64,000 nt of DNA from Ashinkailepas kermadecensis. Its lineage: Eukaryota > Arthropoda > Thecostraca > Neolepadidae. The notes beneath the pieces were generated by a model that saw nothing but the letters and a program-made list of their open reading frames with translations, was not told the origin of the DNA and did no database searches. The position numbers and the translations under genes are program-made. The DNA lies in NCBI GenBank assembly GCA_034440615.1, contig JAOTOM010005141.1, positions 186,001 through 250,000 on the forward strand, in the 5' to 3' direction. Below are positions 35,195 through 46,626 of this stretch, piece after piece (position 1 is the first letter of the stretch; each line of letters starts with the position of its first letter).

Positions 35195-36386
35195 CATATA
35201 AAGTCGAACATGCCCGGTTCGGGCTGGCTCGTGGGCTGTGGGGGAGAGTCGCTGGGGTTAGAGGGGTCGGTAGCGCTGGCCCCAGCAGGTACGATACCCT
35301 CGGGGGAGTGGTGCGACGGCGGGGGGGGTCGGCAGGGTCGGGGAGGTCGGCCTCCTCCTCGGCCCGTGGCGCTGGTTCGGCAGTGGGGACTGGCTGCTGT
35401 TACCTGCATGCAGCGTGGGCAGTCCACCCTTCGCACTGCGGGTGGAAGGTCATCCCCGACCAGCAGCACACAAAGCAGGAGGTCTCCCTGGTGTACAGTT
35501 CGTCTCCTCGTGGGATAACCGAGTGCACTTTCATAGTGCCAGGGACAGGGAGCTTTCCCATCGCCTCCAGCTCCTCCGCAGCCCGCGTCACCTCCTCCGG
35601 GGTGACGAGCAGGTACGTTACCGTTGACTCCTGCTTCCTGCCCCAGTTGAAGAAGTCTTTGGCCGACTTGATCAGCTCTTGGTTCTTCTTCACCGCCAGG
35701 TCGGCCGAACGCTTGACGGTACCACCCACTCCATCACACGGCCCTTTGCCGTGCCCACTCTCGAAATAACTCCACGTCGCGCCGATGTCGAAGAGCTCCA
35801 GGTGGCTGTGGACGACGCGGAATATCGTGGCATTGCGATACTGGCTCGAGGGAGAGTCGGACAGGTAATGTACCTGGCTGATGCGTGGGAGGTTCTTCTT
35901 GATCCAGTCCATTAGGGCCTTGATGAAGGCGTAGATTGTTTGAGCTTTGTGGGACGTCACGTCCGACAAGATCGTCACGATGGTGTGGTGCAAGGGGCCG
36001 TCAACCGCGGGTCGGTGGTGGATCACTGCCGGGTGGACCGTGACCTGGGCCTTAGAGTAATAAGCCCCAGACACCTCCTGCTGAAACTTGCATACGTAAT
36101 TATCAGCAAAGTCAACCTGTATGGTTGCTTCGCCAGGTTGTAGTTGACGCTTCAGGAAGGCGAACTGGTCGTTCTGCTTCTCGACCCGATCCTGGTGCTC
36201 CCTGAAGGTCGCGAGGTTCAGCAGGAAGTTCTCCCGGAAGATGGCCTTGTGCTCCGTCACATCAAGCAGGGTGGTACGCTTGAATTCTTTGTTGTTGTGC
36301 ACCCCGACGACCTGTCCCCACATGCGGAAGTTGACGACATCCAGGTCCCAGGGGGAAATTAAACTTGATTTGCGCCATGAAACCAC
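35195..36386 (-). pseudogene. DDE transposase-like gene, C-terminal half
   Basis: 36386-35400 is open: IQVDFADNYVCKFQQEVSGA, VTHP-like spacing, VHYLSDSPSSQYRN and YFESGHGKGPCDGVGGTVKR, the D...D...E-type pattern of a widespread transposase-derived family in marine invertebrates and arthropods whose superfamily I cannot name with certainty (Sola-like is possible). It ends in a zinc-binding stretch CFVCCWSG, HPQCEGW. A possible donor CATGCAG|GTAACA at 35402 leads to a proline-rich tail (35380-35195). Its N-terminal half is at 39965-41552, on the far side of a nested opposite-strand gene. Confidence 0.65.
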
Positions 36387-36743
36387 GTGGTAAAATTTGA
36401 GAAGTCTGAGGTAAATGCGTAAGTTTACGCCCCAGGATATACAGAAGCGTAAGCTGGCAGGCAGGGCAGAGTGGCGGGATCGTCTTCACCCGCGGGTGCC
36501 GCTCAAGGCACAGCGCGGCAGCACAGCGCGGCAGCTTTCACCAGAGTGCCGGTGTCAGCCCTTTGATCACATGCTGTGTCGGGCGACCGTCTGCAGTCGT
36601 TTCAGATAGAAAGATTCTGGGTTTAAACTTTCTGTCCATGCAAGTATCTACAACATCTTAGTACAAACTAAAGAAATATTTATCGTGATTAACCTATGCT
36701 TCTGTATATTTGTAGATAATTGTTCTATTTCAGAGCGGCCAGG

Positions 36744-39700
36744 ATGCCTCTCGGGAAACCTGATGTCACGGCTCCGAGCTTGGTGAAGCGGGTCTGTGGG
36801 GCAGAGGGCTGCAAGGCCGAGATGAGGGGGTGCGACCTCCCCAGACACTACAGGAACAAGACCAACTTCCAGCACCTAAGTGAACTGAAAATGATGACGT
36901 CTAATGCAGCAGAGGAAAAGGCCAAGACGATGGACAGCCGCACCGTCTACATGTTCAGAAACGGCCACTCTGAAACCAATCTACCCAAGTACTTCACCCA
37001 CAAGCCAGCCAAGAAAGACATTCCCGAGTGGGCGAAAATCAAGGATAAAGAACCCACTGCAAAGACTGATGAGAATGAAAACACGGCAGAGAAGGAAGAG
37101 ACCACAGTTGAGGACGAAGTAATCACTGAGGAGGAAGAAGTCATGGAAAAGAGGCCGCTGGACAATTCTGAAGAGGATGAATCGACGGGGAGAGGTCTGC
37201 GAAGAAAGTTAAGGTGACGGGGGTGGAGGTGGAGAATCTTCAGAGTCGAGGAGTGATGGCGAGGAAAGTGACGCCGAAGAAGAAAACGTCAAAACACAGG
37301 AGCAAACCACACGGGAAACTCTCGCCAACGTCGACACATTGGTGGATAAAATCGCCGAGAAAACCGCAGAGAAAACGTATCAAAAATTCAAGGAGGAGGA
37401 GTCTAAAAAGGAGGTCGAGACGGAGAGGATTCCAGAATCCTGGATTGAAGGAGACACGATGTTCCAGTGCCGGCCATGCCTGAAGTTCAGCCGATCAGCT
37501 GATGTCCCGCATAAACTGTTCAAGTTCAGGAAGGCGAATTTCGGGATGGTGGAGAAGGAAATAAAATCTGGAGAACACAGGAAATTTTGGAGGATGAAGT
37601 CAGCCATGAAGAGTCATTCCACAAGCGATCTTCACATCTGGTGTTGCTTGAAGGAAGAGTCCGAGAAGGAAAAGAAGCTTGATTTTGAGAAAGAAAACAA
37701 AGAGGCTGGTCTGACTGTAATCAGGAACGTGGTTAAAGCTTTGAAGCACGGCCAGTCGTCGGTGGACTTCCTGGCAGACAACAACCTCTTCCATTTGGAT
37801 GGTGAAGGCAAGAACCGCTGCGTGGCCACCAAGAACGACAGCAGGGCCGCCTTTTTCCAGATCAGGGACATCGTCTATGAGGTGGTGGGGGGCAGGGAGA
37901 AGAGGTGGTTCAGCGTGGAGGGCCCCGGGAATATCAAGGACATCGCCGTGACCCTGGATAAAGTGACTGTTCAGCGAGTTTCGTACACCTGCCTACTTAC
38001 CTACTACTTCTATGACGGCGTCATCTACTGCATGCTGAACAAGTTGATGACCATGGGCGAGGACGACTACGACTCGGAGTGGTCGGCGAGGGCCGTGGTG
38101 AAGGGGCTGACGGAGACACTTGGCATCTCCAAGTCGAGACTCGCTGACTTACTGCGGCATTTCAGCTACGACGGCGTTTACGCCAACAAGGAGGAGAGGG
38201 TGGCGGGCGGCGGCTCCTTAAACCTGACCAAGTTCGTGGCGGCGGAGCTGGGACTGGAGGAGGGGGACATCACAGGGACGTGGGATGTAGCTCACCAACT
38301 GCAGTTGATCTGGAACAAGTCCATCAAGAGTCACCCCAAGATTGAGAACATGATCAAGCTCTACTTCGACGCCATGGGGGACTTCAGCCTCGGCAAGGCC
38401 TCCACTGTCTTCATGAACAGGGCCAGGGAGCTGGGTAACCTAGTCCTCACTCCTAAAAAGCAGCAGACGACAAGGTTCGTGCGGAGCCTAGTCAGGGGGC
38501 TTCGCTCGGCGATGCAGAACCTTCCCACCATGATCGCCATATTTGCAGAGGAATATCAGGAAGCTGCTCTGGAGGGGAGGAACGACAAAGCTAAGGAGTA
38601 CAAGAAGATGGAGGATCTGAGGAGCTCCAAGAACTTCCTCTTCATCCTCGGCCTGCTGCAGCTCCTTGAGGTATATGCAGAAGTCTCCCTGGACGCCTAA
38701 CACATGAAGTTCTTCCCTACACAGGTCTGGTCCTCGATCAAGAAGGCGCAAGAGAAAGTGGAGAGTCTGTCCAAGGAGTGGATCTGGAGCAGCGACAAGA
38801 TGAAGTTCAGTGTGATGGAGGAACCCAGGACGATTGTGGAGACTCTGCTGTCGAGTTCGAGGTTCGAGACGAAGCTTCTGGAGAAGAATGTGACAAGGAA
38901 AGGCCAGGAACTGAGAGGCGGGTTTGCTGGAAGAAGACGAGAAAGTGTCAAGTCTCTTTGAGGATGATGAACAGGTCAAAGCCCTGGCCGGTGAAGCTTA
39001 CATGAAGGAGATAGATGATGTCGAGATCAAGTCTGTGGAAAAGGAGCTCTCGAAGCTGGCAGAAACGATTTCAAAGGACTGGAAAAGGAGACAGAGGCAG
39101 TCAAAGCTTGAAGAAGCTGCTTCTGAGGTTCTGGGTCAGGAACCATCTGATGACAACCTCGAAGATGATGATGACTCCAACACTGAGATGATGACAACGT
39201 TAACCAAGTTGATCGATGAACTGCCGCAGTACCAGAAGGACAAGTTCGACCCAGTGGAGATTCTTCCTGGTCTCCTCAGCTACAAGCAGTTCACTAGAGA
39301 TCTCCAAGGCGTCCCCGAAAATGACAACTACTCCGCCTGGTACAGAAAGTTCGTGAAGCCAGATAATTCCAAGGAGTGCAACACCAAGTTCTCCGAGCTG
39401 TTCGAGAACCTGCAGGTCAGGAGCTCCAGCGAGGCCATAGCCGAGACTGTCGGCTCCATCATGTCCAACCACGTGGGGAAGGGCCGCTACCTCAACCCCC
39501 ACAACTTCAGCAAGGAGATGTGCTTAGAGTACAATCTAGGCCCCCAGGTGAGCTGGACAACCTGTTTAATTCCATAGAATGTGAAATAACATTGATTTAT
39601 TCGATCTCGACACCTGTTTAATTCCATAGAATTTGAAATAACATTGATTTATTCGATCTCGACAATCGAAAAAATGACAAAGTCCAAGAGTAAACTGACA

Positions 39701-39950
39701 CATAGCCAAATTCATGGGTGGCCAGATAAAAGAATCACCCTGTATGTTCCAGCACATGCTCGAGGGTCTGTGTGAGCAAGTCTACAACATCAGACAGAAG
39801 GAGTTCATCTACAAGAGAGACGGCGAGGGGAGGTTGGTGACGGAGAGAAGCGGCATGAGGCTGGTGGACCGTGACGTCGGAGCCGCGATCAGGACCTTCA
39901 GGAAGAACCAGATGAAGTCCTCCAAGTTTCCCCTGGACTTCTGGGTGTGA
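36744..39950 (+). pseudogene. hAT-like transposase-derived gene, decayed
   Basis: ATG at 36744 follows an acceptor-like TCTATTTCAG. Order: zinc-finger-like CGAEGCKAEMRGCDLPRHYR, an acidic linker, a second finger (MFQCRPCLKFSRSADVPHK, later MKSHSTSDLH), then a hAT-like core with VTLDKV, FSYDGVYANK, WDVAHQLQLIWNK and a C-terminal IMSNHVGKGRYLN. Introns at 38671-38724 (GAG|GTATAT...CACAG|GTC) and 39548-39752 (CAG|GTGAGC...CCAG|CAC) restore the frame. Frame changes near 37200 and 38900 have no good splice sites, so it is probably broken. The hAT assignment is tentative, because no classic RW or ERxFS motif is visible. Confidence 0.55.
39548..39752 (+). repeat. Intron with a 63-bp tandem duplication
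   Basis: Within the last intron of the hAT-like gene, ACCTGTTTAATTCCATAGAA, then TGAAATAACATTGATTTATT and CGATCTCGAC occurs twice (39558-39610 and 39611-39663). Confidence 0.75.
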
Positions 39951-39964
39951 ATTCTATATTTCAG

Positions 39965-41552
39965 CTAGACAAATCGATGTAACTGCAATGTCAAGGAATA
40001 AATAGCAAAAGAGATGTACGAGTAGAGTGTATTTACTTGATATTTACGAAATCGCGTAAAATTCCAGGGTTTTCTTAGGTTGCGTAAGTTTTCCAGTATG
40101 GTGCACAGCGGAAAATCCATGATGGCCTCAAAGCCCACATGTAAGAATTCGTGCCCGGCCCAAGTATTATTTTCCCCTGCCAGGTCCAGCTCGTTGATCT
40201 TACGCCCTGCGTCCTCGTCCGTATACTGGGCGACGAAGTCGCTCGTGCTCTGTGTGACGCCGAGGGTCTTCAGTGGGACGAGCCGAAGACTGAAATTTTG
40301 GTGTTTTTGGCAGAGGCATACCTGCCGCTTGGTGTACGCGACAGGCAGCACGTTTGCCGGCCACGTTTCTTGAAGTGAGCGAGACTGACGTCACTCCCGG
40401 GGTTGTCTCGGAGATACCGTCGATGCAGGACCGAGAGGTTATCCGTGAGGATGAACTTCTGCAGCTTCTTCCCCCTCACGGTTACGGTGTCCCTCTTGCT
40501 GGGCAAGCATGTGCTGTTCTCGCTGGACATCATGAACGCCCCGATGTGCCGCCGGGTCAGCGCTGAAGTCACGCGGCGCTTGGTCTCCCGCGACGAGTGC
40601 TTACGCGACACGTTGACAGAGCGGGCGAGGAGCCGCGCGGTCTTGGTCCTTACAGCCTCCTTAAGCACATGTTGCTTGACACTGACACCAGAAGACGCGA
40701 GCCCCTTGATCATCGAGTTATGAAGTATCAGCGTTTTCCTCACGCGGCGGACCTTTCTGGGTGTAATCCCTGCCGATCGGAGCATGTGGTCCACCCGCTT
40801 CACAGGAGTCTGCGTGAGATCTTCGGCCTTGGGGTGGGGCTGGGCTTTTGCCGCCGGATCCTCTCTCTGGCGTCGAAGACGCTTCTCGAGTTGCCACACC
40901 CGACGCTGGAGTTGGTGGTTGTCCGCGAGCAGATCCGCCTCCCGACGTCTCGAGGATGCCACGGCCCGGCTTATGCGCTTGCGGAACTTTACTCGCTGGC
41001 GCTCCGCTGGTGTCTCGAGCGGGACTACCACCCTTGCGGGTGTGTCGGGCGCACCGACGCTGCGGCGTCTCACACGCTGGGGGGAGGCGTCGTCCTCCTC
41101 GTCATCGCCCACGGCGATGGCCTTCTGGGCCACCTCTTCGACCTGGGGCGCTGAGTCGATGACCCTCGCTCGCCGACTTCGGTCACGCACAGGGACGTCC
41201 GCTGGAGGGGCGACCGGGACCGCAGCTTCCAGGGGAACAGGCGGTACAAGGGAGGGGGGGTCTCTGCGCGCCGCGCAACACGTGCCTCTCTCTGAGCTGC
41301 TTCAGGCGTCTGCGCCTGTAAGTCCGGCTGGGCCTGCAGCATCCGAGTCCGCGCAGTCCCCGTTTTCTGCCGCTGCGCACTCTCACGGGCCTTGCGGTTG
41401 CGCTCCTCACGCTCAGCTGGGGAGAGGAGGTGCGAGGGCACGTAATTCCTCGCCGCCCGTGAGCGCTCAGACACGAAGAACGTGCTCGGTTGGGCCAGCT
41501 TCTTTCGCTCGCGGTAGTTCCGCGAGTTCTCCGCGTCTGTGTTGCGCACCAT
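39965..41552 (-). pseudogene. DDE transposase-like gene, N-terminal half, frameshifted
   Basis: Starts MVRNTDAENSRNYRERKKLA, a basic start common in this family. After a one-base slip in a G/C run near 41255-41266 it continues through KVRRVRKTLILHNSMIKGL and LTDNLSVLHRRYL. A second slip near 40355 changes to VLPVAYTKRQVCLCQKHQNF, then TWAGHEFLHVG. The catalytic half is at 35195-36386. Two frameshifts make it a pseudogene unless the homopolymer one is an assembly error. Confidence 0.65.
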
Positions 41553-41659
41553 GGTGATCTATAATAGAGGAAAATTAAAGAAATTAATGCAAAAACATTG
41601 CACATACCTACATGTGAGAGGATACCATCATAATGGACACTTGGAACCAGGAACGTCGC

Positions 41660-43165
41660 GAAGGATTTGTAAGTGGGCGGGGTGGGGGGGGGGATCAAGC
41701 GGTATTTTGAGCCATTTCTCTCCATGAACTGCCATAGGCGTAATTTTAATTTTTCTGATTTCTGGCGTGGGGGGGGGGGGGTCGCGACCCCCCGAATCCC
41801 CTCGGCGACGCCCCTGATTGGAACATTATGTCAAGCAATCAATGCCGACAGCACAGTCAGTTTTCTAATTCATACTTTAGCTCAGGGCCTCGTCTAACAC
41901 GTTAACTGCGCGGGAGAATCCCACCAGTACCTAAACTCAAAATCCCACACAGTCAAGCCAAAATTCGGTCAATGGATGGGACGTGGGTGGGCTTAAAAGT
42001 AATTTTCAAAACATGAAACGCACATCAAAAGCACTCAGTATCCCTGTAATAGCGCTCGTAACTGAAATCGCGTCTCATCCCCCCCCTCTATGCAATGCTA
42101 TCCGCCGTCCCACCCACTCAGATTTCCTGACGAGGCCCTGCTTGAGATTCAGATTACGCCAGATGACGCGTCTTTGTCCGCTAAATACCTCAGCCTCTCC
42201 CGTCAGCGTCTTCCGCCCGCCGAGTCCCAGTCATACGCAGCACTCGCGTTGCCTGCTGTATCTAGACTCCCTTTGTTCGTCGCCACCGCGTTGGTCACTC
42301 GATCTCATCGTGACGTCACTTTCGCGCAATCGCTTCCACCAATCGACATCTCCGAGCCGGCCCACAGCCAATCAGCGAGTCCCACCAGATCATCTTGTTC
42401 CAAATAAGGAAGGTAGGGAGCTTCCAGCAGCTCCTCGGCGCGACTGAACAAGCGCTCGGACGATACTGGGCTACCCTGTCACTGGTGGATCGGGGGGGAA
42501 GCAAAGTGACCATGCCCCCCCAACGGTCGAAATGGCAAATTTTCCCCCACCCCTTATGCTCAGAAAAGCAGCCTAAAATGTTCTTCCAGCCATGGGCCTC
42601 GCCACGGCAAAATTGTTGGGGGGGACGGACCACATTTTAAGTCGATCCTTTCCAGTCACTGCCATAGGGTTAATGTTCAAATTTGCCAAAAGTTGGGGGA
42701 CGCGTCCCCCCCGTCCCCCCCGTAGCGGAGCCCTTGCTTCCAGCCCATGGTGCCGACGAAAAGTAGGTACGCCCCCCCTCAGTGGCAGAAGCAGGGGGAA
42801 GGGGCGCGTGGGCCGGTCGCACACACCCAAGATGGCGATTTTGGCAAACAATTGGATTAAAGTGATGTGTTCGTAATCCAAGCATATTTTATTATAAAAT
42901 TGTTTAAACGACGCCTTACATCGCAAGCTATTCAAATCCGATGAGTTTGTCAAAATCGGAGATTTTTTGCCCCCCCCAAACCAAGATGAGCTTCTGGATC
43001 CGCCCCCTGCCCCCCCCGGGCCGTCGGTCGACAGTCGAGATCTGTATGGTGGCAGGCACTGAAAAGTACCGCTCCCAGCCCACCTCCCCCGGTAGCCGGT
43101 CGATCCACTACGCAAATTATTGGTTTCCCCACCCCCTCCCCTAACCCCTAACACCCCCGTCTGGC
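41660..43165. repeat. Cluster of G/C-run MITE-like fragments
   Basis: Repeated poly-G/poly-C runs (41683, 41770, 42490, 42620, 42705, 42770, 42970) with GGCGACGCCCCTG and GTCGCGACCCCCC edges such as those of hAT MITEs (compare 49430-49475). At least two or three nested pieces. ORFs here are not credible. Confidence 0.5.
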
Positions 43166-44027
43166 TACGGGACTACGGGATCTCCGATCGCGGGGAGGGT
43201 AAAACATACGCCCGCTATAACACCGGGCGTCTGGAACCCGCTGCAAGCTGTCAGAAATCTGACGTATAAATCTGACGTATATATCGCACGGCGCAGTCTA
43301 AGGCCTATAGCTATGGTAATTCCTAATTTATGCTTGATCTGATTGATCATATCGTATTCAAACCATGTCAGCTTTGGGGTATAATTATGGTTAACATGTA
43401 TTTTATTTAGTTTCTGAGATATGCGTCTGACGTATAAATTTTCATTAACGGTGACGGTCATTTCTGTGTGAGGCTTTTGGGGCTGGAGCCTTTTAGGGTC
43501 CATTGATATCAAATTTCTTGATAGAAATGTGTAAAAATATTGTTTCGCTAAATAATTAGTGTGTTTATGGTCAGAAGGCATAATACATTTTCCCCATGTA
43601 ATTCCAGATGTATATCTGACGTATAAACCTTGGTTCGATTGGACATCTTATTCGAAGGTACCAAAAAAACAGCGATGGTCGTATAATTGCATGGAACCCC
43701 TCGTACGGAACCCACATGTGTCTATATGATTTAAAAAAGATACATTTCGCATAACACTCATTAAAATAGGATCAAAGCAGCTTTTATTCAAATGAATTCT
43801 GAAATCGGACATCGAAAAAAGGCAATTTTTGGGCATTTTTCAAACTTTGCCGTCAAATTACTCACATAAATAATGATCCCACATATACAAAAGTATACTG
43901 TCCGAAATCCGTCTTGATGAGCTCTATCCATTTGTACAGGTTTCGAAATGTTTTGAACAAATGTGTAGATTTGCTGAGCAAAAGACACAAATTTATGTAA
44001 ATGGTGACCATTTCGTGAGCCTTAGCC
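43166..44027. other. Gene-free stretch with recurring TCTGACGTATAAA
   Basis: The word TCTGACGTATA(A/T)A occurs at about 43257, 43270, 43427 and 43616 without fixed spacing. It is otherwise AT-rich, with no gene. Confidence 0.45.
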
Positions 44028-44160
44028 GTATATTGAGCCTTCGGCATCAGTACGCTTTTGGTGTCATCAGATCTCTACGCCGCAAGGCAAAAACCCATCT
44101 AGGGTAATAACAAATTGAAGCAGCCAATACCACTGTCTGACCAGTGGGGCATGCCTAACG
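44028..44160. repeat. Dispersed 134-bp repeat, copy 2
   Basis: Matches 34252-34385 in the same orientation with only a few differences. Confidence 0.8.
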
Positions 44161-44382
44161 ACACGGTCGCGAGATCGTACATCCGCAGGGAAATAAATCA
44201 CATCACCGGGAGCTTGCTGCAGATTGGAACAAGACAATGATCGTGAGATCGTACATACGCACGGAAAGAAATCCCATCACCGCGAGCTTACACTTAACCG
44301 CAGATTGCAACAAGACAAAGTTACACTTCTCCCGCCCTGTCGCTCGCGCACATCGTGGGCCTCTGCTCCCGTAGTCTGCGTT

Positions 44383-46626
44383 TTACGGCTTCCCGAAGGT
44401 GGATAGGCGAGCACTGTTGAGTGACACGAAATCCGCTGCCACGTCCCTCGGATTTACCTTCTGAACGCGCTCTCTGTGCACGTGTAGGACAGCCACGGCG
44501 TTGAGCCGACGTTGGGTCATAGTAGACCGCAGCCAGGTCTTCAGTCGGCGGAGGGCGCTGAAGCTCCGCTCTGCCGTAGCCGAGCTCGCCGGCAGGACCA
44601 GCAGCAGTCTGAGCAGTCGCTCCACTTGCGGGAACATCTCTCGGGCAGCCGGGTCCAGGCCCCGGAATGCTTCCACCGCGTCCCGCAGTGAGGCCACCTC
44701 ACGGCCGCGGAGAAAAACCTGGAGCTTGGCAGTCAGGCTGCTCAACTCCAGTTCCTCTGGCCAGTGAGCGATCGAGCGATGGACGCTCTCGATGTGACTC
44801 CTGGTTGGAGTTCCCAGCAGGAGGCTCTCCATCTTCTGGTTCTCTGCGATGCCGTCCCCTTTGAAGCGCTCGTCGAGGTGGCTGATCGTGGTGTCCACGA
44901 AGCGTCCGAACTCCAACCGGAGCCACTGCTCGACGGTCGTCGGTTCGAACGCTTCTGCCGGCCCAGTCAGTCGCGCTGGGGGCTTGTTCTGCCGGGGAAG
45001 CTTCACGGTCTCGAGTGACAGGGAAGAAGCCTTACCCCGCAGATACTGGATGGCGTCGTCCGCGTCTTCACGTAGTCCTTGCAGGAATGCAGTGACTGCG
45101 TCCACGGTCTTGATCAGCTCTGACACTGTGCAGGTCGTCTTCTGAGCTTTGACGGTCGCTTTGTCCAGGGGTTCCAGGACTGATCGCGCGAGACCCAACG
45201 CCACGTAAGTGTCGCCGCGGCTGAACGTTTTCAGCAGACCGTCAGAGCGAACGGCCACATGACCATGCGTTTGCTTCATCTCTTGTAGAGTCTGCAGCTC
45301 TTCAGGGTACTGATCCAGTACGGCAGCCACGGCCTTCAACCGCACAGTCCAACGGGTGGGGCACATTGGTCGAAGTTTGTTCGGCGAGACGTTCTCCGAC
45401 TGGCAGACGGCGGAAAACTTGTTGCGTACTTTGATGGAATCTCCGAACAGCGCTCCCAGTTCGTTCACAGCATGCAGCGCATTTCGGATGAGTGTCGAGG
45501 CCTCGCAGCTCTCTTTGGTGACAAGATTAATGCAGTGCGCGCCGCAGTGTAGGTAGAGAGCTTGCGGCTGTTTCTCCCGCAGCAAGGCTTGCGCGCCCTT
45601 GAATTGTCCTTTCATGTTTGATGCCCCATCGAAGGCGAGACCTCGGAGCTGGTTCATTGACAGGCCCAGTCGGAGCAGCGCGTCTTCAATCATGTTGGCA
45701 ATGGCCGCGCAGGTGGTGGATGGCGGCTCATAAAAGCCGACAAACTGTTCCAGGACGTCCAACTCCGCCGTGGTGTACCGCACACAGATCGCCTCTTGTT
45801 CAATCCCGCTCACGTCCTGGCTGCCGTCCACGATCACGGAGAACGGACTTGGCCCGTCGTCGGTCACTTCTGATATGACATCTCGGACGACTCGGTTGCT
45901 GATGAGGTCCAGGAGCTCGTTTTGGATCGCTGGACCAGTAAAGGTCTCACGCCGTTCCAGCCACTCGACCAGGGTCACGGAGTCTTCGGAGCGCAGCTGC
46001 AGCAGTTCATGCAGGTTGCCTTCGTCCAGTTCATGTCCACGCAGTGTGAGGCCCTGGCGACCTAGCAGCATGATGCTCGTGATGATTTTGATGAGAGCTT
46101 CTGAGGCTTCTTTCTGGGAGTTTTGGACGGCGGAGGACACCATGGTGGAGATGGAGTGTTTGTTGCTGATCAGGGTGTAGACGGCCTCTTTGTGGTATGG
46201 CGAGCCGTTGTGCCCTTTCAGTAGCTCGTCTCCCCTCTTCCAGTTGCCGAAACCATCTTTGGTGAAAGCCGTCTTCCGGCAGTGCTTGTTCGGGTCAATC
46301 TTCTCGTACCGCATGCACTGGAGGCATAGCATCCTCTCCTTCACCGGGCAGCAATGCAGCCATGGATATTCTCTGTACCACCTGTTCATGAAGCTGTACG
46401 ACCGGCCGCATGGTGTCACTTGTCTCGGGATGGTCGATGCAGGAGGTTGATAAGGTCTGCCGACGGCAGGAGTAGGACTCGTAGCAGCGCTCACCGCAGG
46501 AAGTTTATGGGGTCCACCGACTGCATGAGTAGGACTCGTAGCAGCGCTCACCGCAGGATGTTGGTGGGGTCCACCGACGTCGGGAGTAGGACTCGTAGCA
46601 GCGCTCACCGCAGCAGGAGCAAGCAC
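44383..46626 (-). CDS. Intact hAT transposase, ZMYM/TTF-finger type
   Basis: 747 uninterrupted codons. Residues 4-60 are three 19-residue repeats (PAVSAATSPTPAVGRPYQP-like). A TTF-type zinc finger follows (WLHCCPVKERMLCLQCMRY), and HNGSPYHKEA lies nearby. The hAT catalytic core shows FSVIVDGSQDVSGIEQ (first D), LAFDGASNMKG (second D), LHCGAHCINLV and CPTRWTVR; the hATC end reads LPASSATAERSFSALRRLKT (E region), then LRSTMTQRRLNAVAVLHVH. Length is usual for ZMYM1-like hAT proteins. An upstream acceptor (TTTCAG at 46634-46639) may add a 5' exon. It is the only intact transposase in the 16.4-kb element and is the likely source of its mobility. Confidence 0.9.
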   Translation of the reverse strand: MLAPAAVSAATSPTPDVGGPHQHPAVSAATSPTHAVGGPHKLPAVSAATSPTPAVGRPYQPPASTIPRQVTPCGRSYSFMNRWYREYPWLHCCPVKERMLCLQCMRYEKIDPNKHCRKTAFTKDGFGNWKRGDELLKGHNGSPYHKEAVYTLISNKHSISTMVSSAVQNSQKEASEALIKIITSIMLLGRQGLTLRGHELDEGNLHELLQLRSEDSVTLVEWLERRETFTGPAIQNELLDLISNRVVRDVISEVTDDGPSPFSVIVDGSQDVSGIEQEAICVRYTTAELDVLEQFVGFYEPPSTTCAAIANMIEDALLRLGLSMNQLRGLAFDGASNMKGQFKGAQALLREKQPQALYLHCGAHCINLVTKESCEASTLIRNALHAVNELGALFGDSIKVRNKFSAVCQSENVSPNKLRPMCPTRWTVRLKAVAAVLDQYPEELQTLQEMKQTHGHVAVRSDGLLKTFSRGDTYVALGLARSVLEPLDKATVKAQKTTCTVSELIKTVDAVTAFLQGLREDADDAIQYLRGKASSLSLETVKLPRQNKPPARLTGPAEAFEPTTVEQWLRLEFGRFVDTTISHLDERFKGDGIAENQKMESLLLGTPTRSHIESVHRSIAHWPEELELSSLTAKLQVFLRGREVASLRDAVEAFRGLDPAAREMFPQVERLLRLLLVLPASSATAERSFSALRRLKTWLRSTMTQRRLNAVAVLHVHRERVQKVNPRDVAADFVSLNSARLSTFGKP

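Larger units (their letters stand above)
36425..40081. mobile_element. Insertion carrying a plus-strand hAT-like gene within the DDE transposase gene
   Basis: GCGTAAGT occurs directly repeated at 36417-36424 and 40082-40089, a possible 8-bp target duplication (extended similarity GTAAAATT and GCGTAAGTTT on both sides). Between them is a plus-strand gene, while the two halves of a minus-strand transposase lie outside. The ends do not show a clear TIR, so the exact borders are tentative. Confidence 0.4.

Noticed and set aside
35194..35518. Independent proline- or glycine-rich gene at 35.2-35.5 kb
   Set aside because: GC-rich sequence open in several frames. At best it is the tail exon of the adjacent transposase.
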